A stretch of DNA of 64,000 nt. Origin: Methylobacillus methanolivorans (lineage in GTDB: Bacteria > Pseudomonadota > Gammaproteobacteria > Burkholderiales > Methylophilaceae). Below are positions 7,642 to 16,419 of this stretch, piece after piece. Under the pieces are notes generated by a model. It was not told the origin of the DNA. It searched no databases and worked only from the letters and a program-made list of their open reading frames with translations. The stretch covers positions 62,001 to 126,000 of the forward strand of contig NZ_JBIWXY010000001.1 in NCBI RefSeq assembly GCF_044751345.1, written 5' to 3'. How positions within the stretch are numbered: position 1 is the first letter of the stretch; each line of letters opens with the position of its first letter. Made by a program: the position numbers and the translations under genes.

Positions 7642-8433
7642 ATGAATAAAATTATTAAATGGTTATTGCTTGTGCTGTTTTTAATGAGCATGTCAAATGT
7701 GCATGCTGCTGAAACAGATATTTCTTTAGGGCCTGGCGACATATTAAGAATATCAGTGTTTGAGCAGCCTGATTTATCATTAGAAGTTAGAGTAAGTGAT
7801 TCTGGGACTATTACATACCCATTAATTGGGGAGATAATGGTTGGTGGAGAAACTACAGCTAATGTTGAGCGCAAAATTGCTGCCAAATTAGAGCAGGGTG
7901 GTTTTTTAAAAAATCCACATGTGAGCATCATTGTTACTCAAATGCAAAGTAAGCAAATATCTGTCTTAGGCCAAGTCAATCGCCCAGGACGTTATCCATT
8001 GGATACGGCTCGAAGTTTAGCAGACATCCTAGCTCTGGCAGGTGGGATATCGCCCGAAGGAGGGGATGTAATTACTCTTATTCAGAATACTGATGGAGTA
8101 GTTTCAAAAAAAGATATTGATTTAGCTGAAATGATGCGGTCAGGCAATATGCAAGAAAACATTGTACTGTCTGCTGGAGATATAATTTTTGTTGATAGAG
8201 TTTTAAAGTTTTATATATATGGTGAAGTTCAAAGACCTAGTCAATATAGACTTGAACATAATATGACAGTTTTGCAAGCTCTATCAGTCGGTGGGGGGCT
8301 AACTGCACGCGGCACAGAGCGTGGTATAAAAATAAAAAGAAAGGTAGGGGATGTTATGGAGGTGTTAAAAGTAAAACATGATGATATTGTCTTGCCTAAT
8401 GATATTATTTATGTAGAGGAAAGTTTATTTTAA
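7642..8433 (+). CDS. epsE: EpsE, polysaccharide export protein (Wza-like)
   Basis: A 263-residue exported protein. The signal peptide ends near NVHAAE. It is followed by a poly-export domain (GPGDILRISVFEQPDLS, YPLIGEIMVGG) and two SLBB-like segments (SVLGQVNRPGRYPLD; IYGEVQRPSQYRLE). The family forms the periplasmic/outer-membrane channel for exopolysaccharide. There is no lipobox cysteine, unlike Wza, so it may be a soluble periplasmic form that works with EpsL or another outer-membrane partner. It lies between epsD and epsF in the usual order. Confidence 0.9.
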   Translation: MNKIIKWLLLVLFLMSMSNVHAAETDISLGPGDILRISVFEQPDLSLEVRVSDSGTITYPLIGEIMVGGETTANVERKIAAKLEQGGFLKNPHVSIIVTQMQSKQISVLGQVNRPGRYPLDTARSLADILALAGGISPEGGDVITLIQNTDGVVSKKDIDLAEMMRSGNMQENIVLSAGDIIFVDRVLKFYIYGEVQRPSQYRLEHNMTVLQALSVGGGLTARGTERGIKIKRKVGDVMEVLKVKHDDIVLPNDIIYVEESLF

Positions 8434-8469
8434 GTAGTAGAATTTACTTTATTTAATAAAGGTATAAAG

Positions 8470-9882
8470 ATGAATTTTTCTCAGCTGATTTTAATATTAA
8501 AAGCAAGATATAAGGCTATATTATTTTCTTTAATTTTTGCAATAGTATTGTCTTTAATAATTAGTTTTTTAATGTCACCTACTTATAGGTCTACAGCAAC
8601 TGTGATTGTTAATTATAAGGGTGCAGATCCTGTTACAGGAATAGCATTGCCAGCGCAGTTAATGCCCGGCTATATGGCAACTCAGACTGATATTATATCC
8701 AGTAGAAATGTTGCAAAAAAAGTTGTAGCAACCTTAGGACTTTCTGATAATGCAGAAATTCAAGAAAGTTTTCAAAATGCTACTAATGGCCAAGGAGACA
8801 TTAATGATTGGCTGGCTAATTTATTACTGAGAAATTTAGATGTAAGACCGTCAAGGGAAAGTAGCTTGATCGATATTACTTTTTCTGGATCAAATCCTAA
8901 TTTTGCATCTGCAATAGCAAACGCTTTTGCTCAATTATATATAGATACTACGATTGAGCTCAAAGTTGAACCATCTAAAAAAGCTGCACAATATTTTACT
9001 GAGCAGACACGACAGTTAAGGGCAGACTTAGAGGCAGCACAAAAAAGGCTCTCTACTTATCAACGTGAGAAAAGTATTGTTAGTGTAGATGAGCGCTTAG
9101 ATGTGGAAGCTGCTCGATTAAATGAGCTTTCCTCACAGCTAGTACTTGCCCAGGCTCAAAGAGTGGAGGCACAGTCAAGACAGCGTAATGCAACAGGCCG
9201 ATCAGCATATGATTCTCCAGATGTTGCTGCCAACCCAATTATTCAAAATCTGAAAACTGAAATTGCGAGAGCTGAGGGAAAGTTTGCTGATATTTCTCAA
9301 AAATATGAGAGGAACCATCCTGTTTATCAGGGGGCTAAAGCTGAAATTGATAATTTAAAATTAGAGCTAGATAGTCAAATCAAGTCTGTCGCTTCGAACG
9401 TAGCAAGTAGTTCAAATATTTTCCAACAAAGAGAGGCTGAAATTAAAGCGGCTTTAGCAGCCCAAAAACAGAAAGTTTTAGAGCTGAGTAAAGACCGAGA
9501 TGAATTGTCGGTGCTGACTAAAGATGTTGAAAATGCCCAGCGAGCATATGATATAACAATGCAGCGATTTACAGCGACTAATATTGAAGGTCAATCAAAC
9601 CAATCTGAAGTTGCAATTTTGAATCCAGCTATACCGTCAACTTCACCATCTCAGCCCAATTTTTTATTGAATATTATTATCGGAGTAGTTTTTGGCTTCT
9701 TATTGGGAGTTGGTTTGGCGATTTTACTAGAAATGATTGATCGTAGAGTTCGTTCTTCAGATGAGTTAATTGTTTTATTCCCATCGCCGGTTTTCGCTGT
9801 TATACCAGGACAACAGCAAAAGATAAAAAAACTATTTAATAAAAAAATTACTAAAGGCCCATTTCTGAAACTTCAGGCATAA
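8470..9882 (+). CDS. epsF: EpsF, polysaccharide chain-length determinant
   Basis: A 470-residue inner-membrane protein of the Wzz/PCP family. It has an N-terminal membrane helix (about residues 18-37), a large periplasmic part with a long coiled coil (about 165-370), a P-rich motif before the second helix (NPAIPSTSPSQPNF) and the second helix (about 400-425). A short basic cytoplasmic tail follows without a kinase domain. It controls polymer length together with the polymerase and partners the next gene, epsG, only 3 bases downstream. Confidence 0.92.
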   Translation: MNFSQLILILKARYKAILFSLIFAIVLSLIISFLMSPTYRSTATVIVNYKGADPVTGIALPAQLMPGYMATQTDIISSRNVAKKVVATLGLSDNAEIQESFQNATNGQGDINDWLANLLLRNLDVRPSRESSLIDITFSGSNPNFASAIANAFAQLYIDTTIELKVEPSKKAAQYFTEQTRQLRADLEAAQKRLSTYQREKSIVSVDERLDVEAARLNELSSQLVLAQAQRVEAQSRQRNATGRSAYDSPDVAANPIIQNLKTEIARAEGKFADISQKYERNHPVYQGAKAEIDNLKLELDSQIKSVASNVASSSNIFQQREAEIKAALAAQKQKVLELSKDRDELSVLTKDVENAQRAYDITMQRFTATNIEGQSNQSEVAILNPAIPSTSPSQPNFLLNIIIGVVFGFLLGVGLAILLEMIDRRVRSSDELIVLFPSPVFAVIPGQQQKIKKLFNKKITKGPFLKLQA

Positions 9883-9885
9883 ATT

Positions 9886-10776
9886 ATGACTTCTTTAAAT
9901 AATCAGAATTACCCAGCAAGTAATGCTAACTCCTCTCAGGTAAGTGCTTTTTCTGAGTTTAGTATGGGAAGTTTATTATTAAGGATGGGGAAAATTACTG
10001 CTGAAGATGTAGAGCGTATTGCTCAGTTTCAAAAAGAGCGGGAAATAAGATTTGGTGAAGCCGCAATTAGTTTAGGATTAATTAATGAGACTGATATTGC
10101 GGAAGTATTAGCAAGGCAGTTTGATTATCCTTATATGTTATCTTCAGAGGATATTAATTCAGAATTGATCGCAGCTTATCAGCCTTTTAGTCACAAGGCG
10201 GAGATTCTACGAGGTGTTAGAAGCCAATTGATGATGCATTGGTTTTCACCGGAAAGAAAATCATTAGTCGTGTCTGCGGTCGATAGTGATCATGGCGTTA
10301 GCCATTTCATTGCAAATCTTGGTGTGGTTTTTGCACAACTTGGTGAGAAGACTCTTTTGATTGACGCTAATCTACGTCAGCCTAGATTACATAAGATTTT
10401 TAATTCCAATGAAAAACGAGGTCTTGCTGATATATTGGCAGGTAGAGTAGGCTTTGATGTGGTTGAAAAAATAGGATTTTTTGATAATTTGTCATTATTA
10501 AATGCCGGAACAATACCTCCTAATCCTCAAGAGTTAATAAGTAAACCAATATTCAATAAGTTGCTTTCGCATTACTCTACAGAATACGATGTGATATTGA
10601 TTGACACTCCATCTTTCTCTAGTGGTGCTGATGTACAAACTATAGCGGCAAATTCGGGGGGGATTTTTATTGTTGTTAAAAAGAACCATAGTCGTATTAA
10701 TGACTTGGAAAATATTGCGGAACAGCTAAGAAATAATGGTACGCCTGTAGTAGGGTCCGTACTGACGGAGTTTTAA
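9886..10776 (+). CDS. epsG: EpsG, tyrosine-kinase-like protein with eroded P-loop
   Basis: A 296-residue protein with two parts. Residues about 28-90 resemble the N-terminal domain of type II secretion ATPases (LLLRMGKITAEDVERIAQFQ). Residues about 100-296 have a BY-kinase/MinD-like fold. In the kinase-like part the Walker A region reads SAVDSDHGVSHF (130-141), without the GK[ST] lysine. Walker A' reads LLIDANLR (157-164) with Asn where Asp is usual. Walker B (VILIDT) is kept. The C-terminus (GSVLTEF) lacks the tyrosine cluster of Wzc-type kinases. EpsG family members are often described as tyrosine kinases; this copy may have lost catalysis and act as a scaffold for EpsF. It ends 2 bases before epsH. 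Confidence 0.88.
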   Translation: MTSLNNQNYPASNANSSQVSAFSEFSMGSLLLRMGKITAEDVERIAQFQKEREIRFGEAAISLGLINETDIAEVLARQFDYPYMLSSEDINSELIAAYQPFSHKAEILRGVRSQLMMHWFSPERKSLVVSAVDSDHGVSHFIANLGVVFAQLGEKTLLIDANLRQPRLHKIFNSNEKRGLADILAGRVGFDVVEKIGFFDNLSLLNAGTIPPNPQELISKPIFNKLLSHYSTEYDVILIDTPSFSSGADVQTIAANSGGIFIVVKKNHSRINDLENIAEQLRNNGTPVVGSVLTEF

Positions 10777-10778
10777 AT

Positions 10779-11699
10779 ATGTTAAAACATACAGCCAGAA
10801 GTAAATGGTTAATTTATTTAAGCAGTAAAAAAATTGCAACATCCTGGCTGCTAATTTTTGGTTTTTTTTTACTTTATTTTCCAAGTTATTTTCATGTGGC
10901 AAATACACTTTGGCATAATGAAAATCAGGCTCATGGTCCATTAATTTTACTAGTAGTTGCTTATCTTTTTTGGAAAGATAGAGAGTATCTTTTTGTTAAT
11001 AACTATCCTGGGGTATTTGGTACTTTAATAGGATGGTTGTTTTTTATTCTTGGCTTATTTACTTATATAATTGGTAGATCACAAGATGTAGCTATACTTG
11101 ATTTAGGCTCTCAGATACCTGTTCTTATAGGTTTGTTGCTTTTAGTAAAAGGATTGAACGTATTAAAAAAATTTTGGTTTCCTTTGTTCTTCATAATTTT
11201 CATGCTCCCTATTCCAGGATCTTTACTGGATGCGGTCACTTTACCTATGAAAATTGCAGTTTCTTACGTTGCGGAACACGTACTATATTTCTTTAATTAT
11301 CCGATTGCACGTTCCGGTGTGATTATCCAAATTGGACAATACCAATTACTTGTTGCAGACGCATGTGCGGGTATGCATACTTTGATATCGCTCGAAGCAT
11401 TGGGTTTACTATATTTGAATATAGTAAAGCATGATTCTTTTTTAAGAAATATTGTTTTGGCGGCATTAATAATTCCAATATCTTTTACTGCTAATGTTAT
11501 ACGGGTAATCGTCTTGACATTAATAACTTACTACCTAGGTGATGAGGTTGGACAAGGTTTCGTTCATGGATTTGCAGGGTTGTTATTATTTGTTGTTGCA
11601 TTATCACTAATTATTTCAGTCGATAGTTTATTGCAATATCTCTCAAAAAATACTAAACGGACTGAAATTAGTACCAAGAAAGTAAAATTTTCTCCATGA
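10779..11699 (+). CDS. epsH: Exosortase B (EpsH)
   Basis: A 306-residue polytopic membrane protein with about eight hydrophobic helices. It carries the three conserved exosortase residues: Cys196 in VADACAGMHTL, Arg242 in FTANVIRVIVL and His263 in FVHGFAG. Exosortases are proposed transpeptidases that recognise PEP-CTERM tails. Four candidate substrates are in this window (1.4, 2.3, 30.6 and 31.1 kb). The surrounding epsL/epsD/epsF/epsG/epsI set is that of the B type. The gene overlaps epsI by 4 bases (ATGA), so translation is probably coupled. Confidence 0.95.
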   Translation: MLKHTARSKWLIYLSSKKIATSWLLIFGFFLLYFPSYFHVANTLWHNENQAHGPLILLVVAYLFWKDREYLFVNNYPGVFGTLIGWLFFILGLFTYIIGRSQDVAILDLGSQIPVLIGLLLLVKGLNVLKKFWFPLFFIIFMLPIPGSLLDAVTLPMKIAVSYVAEHVLYFFNYPIARSGVIIQIGQYQLLVADACAGMHTLISLEALGLLYLNIVKHDSFLRNIVLAALIIPISFTANVIRVIVLTLITYYLGDEVGQGFVHGFAGLLLFVVALSLIISVDSLLQYLSKNTKRTEISTKKVKFSP

Positions 11700-12394
11700 A
11701 TGCTAATAAACATAATATTGCGTTTGTATTAATGGTAATTGCATTCTCGTTGGCAATTTACTTCAAACCACATTTAAGTGTCGAAGCTAAAAATGTCAAT
11801 TTAAACGCAATCGTACCTAAAGAGTTTGGGGTATGGAAGGAGCTGGAAACAGCTGTTCCTCAAATTGATTTGGCGGCTAGGAGAGATGGAGAGCCATCCA
11901 TAGATAGCCCATACGATCAAACAGTTATGCGTACTTATGTGAATGATAAGGGCGATGTGATTATGCTTGCCCTTGCATATGGAAAATCTCAACGTCAAGA
12001 AGTGAAAATTCATCGTCCTGAACTTTGTTATGTAGCACAGGGGTTTTCTGTAAATTATTTGGCATCAACTAAAGTTAATTTAGAAAGTTTAGATCAAGCT
12101 ATCGATGCTACATATTTAAATACTATTTCTAACAATAGAAAAGAATTGGTTTTATATTGGATAAGAATTGGTAATTTAATATCGACTAGCGCTTGGAAAA
12201 CTAGGTTCTATATATTAAAGAAAGGATTGGATGGTGAGATTGTCGATGGGATTCTTGTAAGAACATCTCAGATCTACGATCGTATAGAGGACACTAACAG
12301 CTCATTGGAAATCCAGAAGAAATTCTTAAGTGAAATGCTTAAGGCAACTCCTGCTCAATATCATCATTTTCTTATACCAACCTCAGAATTATAA
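11696..12394 (+). CDS. epsI: EpsI, exosortase-associated protein (B-type)
   Basis: A 232-residue protein with one N-terminal membrane helix (about residues 8-24) and a periplasmic domain. The signature RPELCYVAQGF around residue 105 carries the conserved cysteine, and the segment KEFGVWKELE lies near the start. EpsI proteins always accompany exosortases, either as a separate gene or as a fused domain; they are required for the polysaccharide but their reaction is unknown. It starts inside the end of epsH. A gap of about 58 bases to the next start suggests the core eps genes end here and the repeat-unit genes begin. Confidence 0.92.
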   Translation: MNANKHNIAFVLMVIAFSLAIYFKPHLSVEAKNVNLNAIVPKEFGVWKELETAVPQIDLAARRDGEPSIDSPYDQTVMRTYVNDKGDVIMLALAYGKSQRQEVKIHRPELCYVAQGFSVNYLASTKVNLESLDQAIDATYLNTISNNRKELVLYWIRIGNLISTSAWKTRFYILKKGLDGEIVDGILVRTSQIYDRIEDTNSSLEIQKKFLSEMLKATPAQYHHFLIPTSEL

Positions 12395-12452
12395 CTGTGG
12401 AACTATTTTTATTAAGAAGCTATTGTTAATAATTTAATTGCCAATGTATCTT

Positions 12453-13658
12453 ATGCGTATTTTACTGATCAATACATTTTACTATCCAAATGAACATGGC
12501 GGTGCTGAAATGTCAGTGAGATATTTAGCGGAAACATTGGTTAAGCTGGGACATGATGTTACTGTTATTTGTTTAAATACTGGCTTAGAAAGTTATGAAA
12601 AATATAATGGCGTAAAAATTAGGCGTATAAAAATAAAGAATATATATTTGCCAAACTCTGATACAGAGAATAAAGCTGGAGCATCTAAATTTTTCTGGCA
12701 TCTGAATGATAGTTATAATTTCTTAGGAAAAAGTGATATAGGAAAGCTAATTAATGAAATAGCTCCTGATGTTATACATACTAATAATATTTCTGGTTTC
12801 TCAGTTTCTATATGGGATGTTGCAAAAAAGAAAAAAATTCCTGTTATTCATACTACAAGAGATTTTTATTTGCTTTGCCCTAAAACAACGATGATGAGTA
12901 ACGGAGTTTCTTGTGAGGCTAGATGTAGTTCTTGCAAAATGCTATCTATGCCTAGAAAAATTTTATCAAATAATTCTGTAACACATGTAATTGGGATTAG
13001 TAATTTTATTCTTGATAAACATTTAAATTATGAATATTTTAAAAATATTCCATCGTCTATTATTCATAACTCATATGATATTGCTGATGTAAAATATCGC
13101 TCGCCAGAAGATACGCTAGTTTTGGGTTTTATTGGGAGGTTAGCTCCGTCTAAAGGAGTTGAGTTATTAATAGATGCGTTTAAGAGTATTTTTAGAAAAG
13201 ATCAAAAAGTAGTTCTGAAGATTGCTGGGAATGGTAGCCAGGATTATGTTATGCATTTAAAACATCTTGCAGCGGGATTACCTGTTAATTTTTTAGGGAG
13301 ATGTGCTCCCGAAAGCTTTTTCCCGTCAATCGATGCCACTGTGGTCCCTTCTATATGGAATGAGCCGTTAGGGAGAGTAGTCATTGAGTCTATGGCATAT
13401 GGTAAACCTGTTATTGCTACGCCTGTTGGGGGTATTCCAGAGCTTTTTAACAGTGATCAGGGAATATTATGCGAACGGGTAGATGTCGATTGTATGGCTA
13501 CTGCTCTCCTGCAAATGACGAAAATGCTGAGAGTCGATTCAAAAGCATTGCATGAGTCTTGCCTCAATCGAGCTGCCCAATTTACTGGAAAATTTGTAGC
13601 TGAATCTTATTTGAATGTATTTGATAAAGTTTTAAAGAGCTCATCAGCATGTCTGTAG
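12453..13658 (+). CDS. Glycosyltransferase family 4
   Basis: About 401 residues in a GT-B fold. The N-terminal domain starts RILLINTFYYPNEHGGAE, typical of retaining GT4 enzymes. The C-terminal domain has the nucleotide-sugar site GRLAPSKGVELLIDAF and the E-x7-E motif in NEPLGRVVIESMAYGKP. A cysteine cluster (CEARCSSCKM) sits in the middle; comparable clusters occur in some GT4 enzymes. The donor sugar is unknown. ATG 12453 is chosen because the conserved sequence begins there; a TTG at 12438 and an ATG at 12444 are alternatives without a better ribosome binding site. It overlaps the next gene by 10 bases. Confidence 0.85.
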   Translation: MRILLINTFYYPNEHGGAEMSVRYLAETLVKLGHDVTVICLNTGLESYEKYNGVKIRRIKIKNIYLPNSDTENKAGASKFFWHLNDSYNFLGKSDIGKLINEIAPDVIHTNNISGFSVSIWDVAKKKKIPVIHTTRDFYLLCPKTTMMSNGVSCEARCSSCKMLSMPRKILSNNSVTHVIGISNFILDKHLNYEYFKNIPSSIIHNSYDIADVKYRSPEDTLVLGFIGRLAPSKGVELLIDAFKSIFRKDQKVVLKIAGNGSQDYVMHLKHLAAGLPVNFLGRCAPESFFPSIDATVVPSIWNEPLGRVVIESMAYGKPVIATPVGGIPELFNSDQGILCERVDVDCMATALLQMTKMLRVDSKALHESCLNRAAQFTGKFVAESYLNVFDKVLKSSSACL

Positions 13659-14911
13659 TTATACAAGATAGAGTCTCGGATGTAACCGATAAATTTGTTG
13701 GTACGTGCAAATTTATCTTTATATTAGTAGCTATATATTTAAGTACATTTATATTTGAGGCACCTATCAGATATGTTCTGAATTTAGCCGGTGCCGGTTC
13801 TTTGTTGTATTTGCGAGATGGTATTCCTGTAATTATTATAAGCTTAATATGTATTAATTGGATGCGTGGTAAATATAACCCAACAATATTATTAGTAATT
13901 ATCTATTTGTTATTGTTGCATTTTTTTGTTGGGATGATATATATACATTCTTTATTTCAACAATTGTTTGGACTCAAAGTTTTACTCCCTCTTATATTAG
14001 GGGTTGCTATTTTTTCTGTGTATAAGCTCCCTTTAATAAAATTTCGCCAGTATATCGCATATGTTTTTTTAATAATCGTACTTGCAATTTTGATTAATAA
14101 ATTTTATGTATTTCCATGGGAAGGCGCTACATTTGATACTATTTTTGGTCAAGGCGAACAAGCTAGAGATTGGACGGCAGGTGGTGTGCGTAGGCTATCT
14201 GGATTTTCTAGAGCTTCATTTGACGCAGCCAGTGCTCTGCTTATTCTTGTTACTTACTTATTAGCAGCATATAAAAATACTTGTGCCAGAGTTTTATTTT
14301 GGCTATTGGCTTTTATAGGGATAGCGTTGACAACAAGCAAAGGTGCAATGCTGGCAGCACTGATACTGCTTTTATTGATGATTTTCAATAAAGGTGAGAA
14401 TACTAAGCCCTTGTATCAATTTGTATTGGTTGGACTTGTAATGCTGGTTGTGCTGATGCCAATCATTTCGTTATTAATTAATGTGCGTGTAAGGGATATA
14501 TCAAGTGAATGGGCGTGGTGGTTTACCTCTTATGCTGATCGAATGGAATGGATGTGGCCCAAGGCTTTTGAATTGTTGGACCAGCATGGAAGCTATCTGC
14601 TTGGAAGAGGACTTGGTGGTATTGGTGTTTCTCAAATGTATGGAGATGGTCGCTGGATAAATGCTGCCGATAATATTTTTGTTTATTTAACTGTTACTTT
14701 TGGTATTGTTGGATGGATATATTGTGGTGTGATTCTTACGAAATTATTCATATATAAAGCAAAAACCAGTAGAGAAAATTTTTTAATTTTTGCGTTTCCT
14801 GCTATTGCTTTAGCTTATGGTATGAGTGTTGGAGTCATTGAGCAACCGTTATTGTCATTTACATTGGGTGCAGTAATTGGGTGGATTTTTAGATCGATGA
14901 AACCATCATAA
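13649..14911 (+). CDS. O-antigen ligase/polymerase-like membrane protein (Wzy-like)
   Basis: A 420-residue polytopic protein with about ten to twelve hydrophobic helices. A large polar loop lies around residues 165-195 and another at about 285-340 (WAWWFTSYADRMEWMWPKA...GRGLGGIGVSQMYG). This layout, with a long periplasmic loop in the C-terminal half, is that of O-antigen polymerases and ligases. In this setting it most likely polymerises the exopolysaccharide repeat units in the periplasm. Sequence in this family is poorly conserved, so the call rests on topology and context. Confidence 0.75.
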   Translation: MSVVIQDRVSDVTDKFVGTCKFIFILVAIYLSTFIFEAPIRYVLNLAGAGSLLYLRDGIPVIIISLICINWMRGKYNPTILLVIIYLLLLHFFVGMIYIHSLFQQLFGLKVLLPLILGVAIFSVYKLPLIKFRQYIAYVFLIIVLAILINKFYVFPWEGATFDTIFGQGEQARDWTAGGVRRLSGFSRASFDAASALLILVTYLLAAYKNTCARVLFWLLAFIGIALTTSKGAMLAALILLLLMIFNKGENTKPLYQFVLVGLVMLVVLMPIISLLINVRVRDISSEWAWWFTSYADRMEWMWPKAFELLDQHGSYLLGRGLGGIGVSQMYGDGRWINAADNIFVYLTVTFGIVGWIYCGVILTKLFIYKAKTSRENFLIFAFPAIALAYGMSVGVIEQPLLSFTLGAVIGWIFRSMKPS

Positions 14912-14931
14912 ACTTTATATGAGGGGGATGT

Positions 14932-16347
14932 ATGGTTAAATATATTTTGTATTTTATAGTTTTTATTTTTTTTCATAATCAACTTTATGCTGCTACTAGT
15001 ACATTTAGTAATGGGCCTGTATCTCGCACTCAGAAAAGTGAATCAAAAGAAACTAATGCAAATAAAAAAACATTGACCCCTAGCTCCACTGAAAAAAATA
15101 TACAAAAAGATCAAGAGGACCCAAATGTTATTGTCAGTGATAATTTTATTTATGGTGTTGGTATACATGCGGGACAAGAAAAAATTACTTTTGCTAATGC
15201 TAAAGCATTGATTTCCGCTTCTGGAGCTAATAGTTTTAGAGATGAGGTTTTTTGGCATCGTCTTGAGCGTATCAAAGGGGAAATAGGAGTAAAAAAGGAT
15301 CTCGCTGGTTTAGATGCACTTATTAATTGGGAAGAAACTAATCCGCTAATCATTCTTAATTATGGCAATCAATTTTATGATAGCAATCGCCAGCCTTATA
15401 CAAATGAAGGACGTCAAGCTTTTGTAAGGTATGCGGATTATGTTTCTAAACGATACAGTACTCAGGTTTTTGGATTTGAAATATGGAATGAGTGGAATAT
15501 TGGATTTGGAAATGCTGATAGACAGATAAATAGATATGGAGATCCTGAGCAGTATTATTTATTAGTAAAAGAAGTCTCAACAGTAGTTAAAAAAAATGCT
15601 CCATCGGCAAAAGTTTTATGTGGAGCTGTTACTGATTTAGATTCGGCTTGGATAGAGAAAACATTAAAGCTTGGTATCATGAAGTATTGTGATGGATATT
15701 CTTTGCACCCATATAATTTTTCAATTGGAAAGAATGCTGTTCCTTATCATGCTTTTTCTTGGGTGGATTATATTTGGAGGCTAATGATCAAATATAATTC
15801 TTCAGGTGAAAAAAAAATATACATTACAGAATTAGGGTGGCCTAACCATACAGAAAAATATGGTATATCAGCAGATTTAGCAGCTGCATATCTTGCCCAA
15901 TCATTTATCATGGCCAAGTCTCGAGAATATATAGGCGGATTGTGGTGGTATGAGCTGGTTGATAGTGGTCTTAATGCAAAAGAAAAAGAACATAATTTTG
16001 GATTGGTTAATCATACTTTTGGTGCAAAACAAGCTTTTAATGCTTTTCACAATATAGTTTCTAAATTAAAAGGCGCTACATTTGTAAATGGGGGAGTTTT
16101 AAGTTCTGATAGGCTCTGGGCTAGATTTAATTTACCGAATGGTAAACAAATAACAGCACTATGGACCATATACAATGGTGACCCTAAGGATTTTCATGTG
16201 AAAGCAGTAGATAATAATGCATACGTTGATGTTGTGCCCTTGGCTGATAATAGTAGTTATTCTTTTGACTATACTAAAGACGTTATGAGGGCTGGACCTA
16301 TGCCTCTTATCATTGAACATGACATTGGGGCATTAAATATAGAATAG
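14932..16347 (+). CDS. Secreted glycoside hydrolase (clan GH-A, GH39/PslG-like)
   Basis: A 471-residue exported protein. A signal peptide (ends near LYA, residue 20) is followed by a hydrophilic Ser/Thr/Lys/Glu-rich linker of about 45 residues. A (beta/alpha)8-type catalytic domain comes next, with FEIWNEWN (acid/base Glu187) and IYITELGWP (nucleophile Glu300). A beta-rich C-terminal part completes it. This architecture resembles PslG-type enzymes that accompany polysaccharide export systems and trim or release polymer in the periplasm. It lies directly behind the polymerase gene with GAGGGGG as ribosome binding site, so its substrate is probably the polymer made here (inference). Confidence 0.8.
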   Translation: MVKYILYFIVFIFFHNQLYAATSTFSNGPVSRTQKSESKETNANKKTLTPSSTEKNIQKDQEDPNVIVSDNFIYGVGIHAGQEKITFANAKALISASGANSFRDEVFWHRLERIKGEIGVKKDLAGLDALINWEETNPLIILNYGNQFYDSNRQPYTNEGRQAFVRYADYVSKRYSTQVFGFEIWNEWNIGFGNADRQINRYGDPEQYYLLVKEVSTVVKKNAPSAKVLCGAVTDLDSAWIEKTLKLGIMKYCDGYSLHPYNFSIGKNAVPYHAFSWVDYIWRLMIKYNSSGEKKIYITELGWPNHTEKYGISADLAAAYLAQSFIMAKSREYIGGLWWYELVDSGLNAKEKEHNFGLVNHTFGAKQAFNAFHNIVSKLKGATFVNGGVLSSDRLWARFNLPNGKQITALWTIYNGDPKDFHVKAVDNNAYVDVVPLADNSSYSFDYTKDVMRAGPMPLIIEHDIGALNIE

Positions 16348-16419
16348 TTTAAGATTATTTTAGTAATCTTGGTGTTTTTTTATTAAGCGACTATTATTTA
16401 GATATAACAGGATTGTTTT

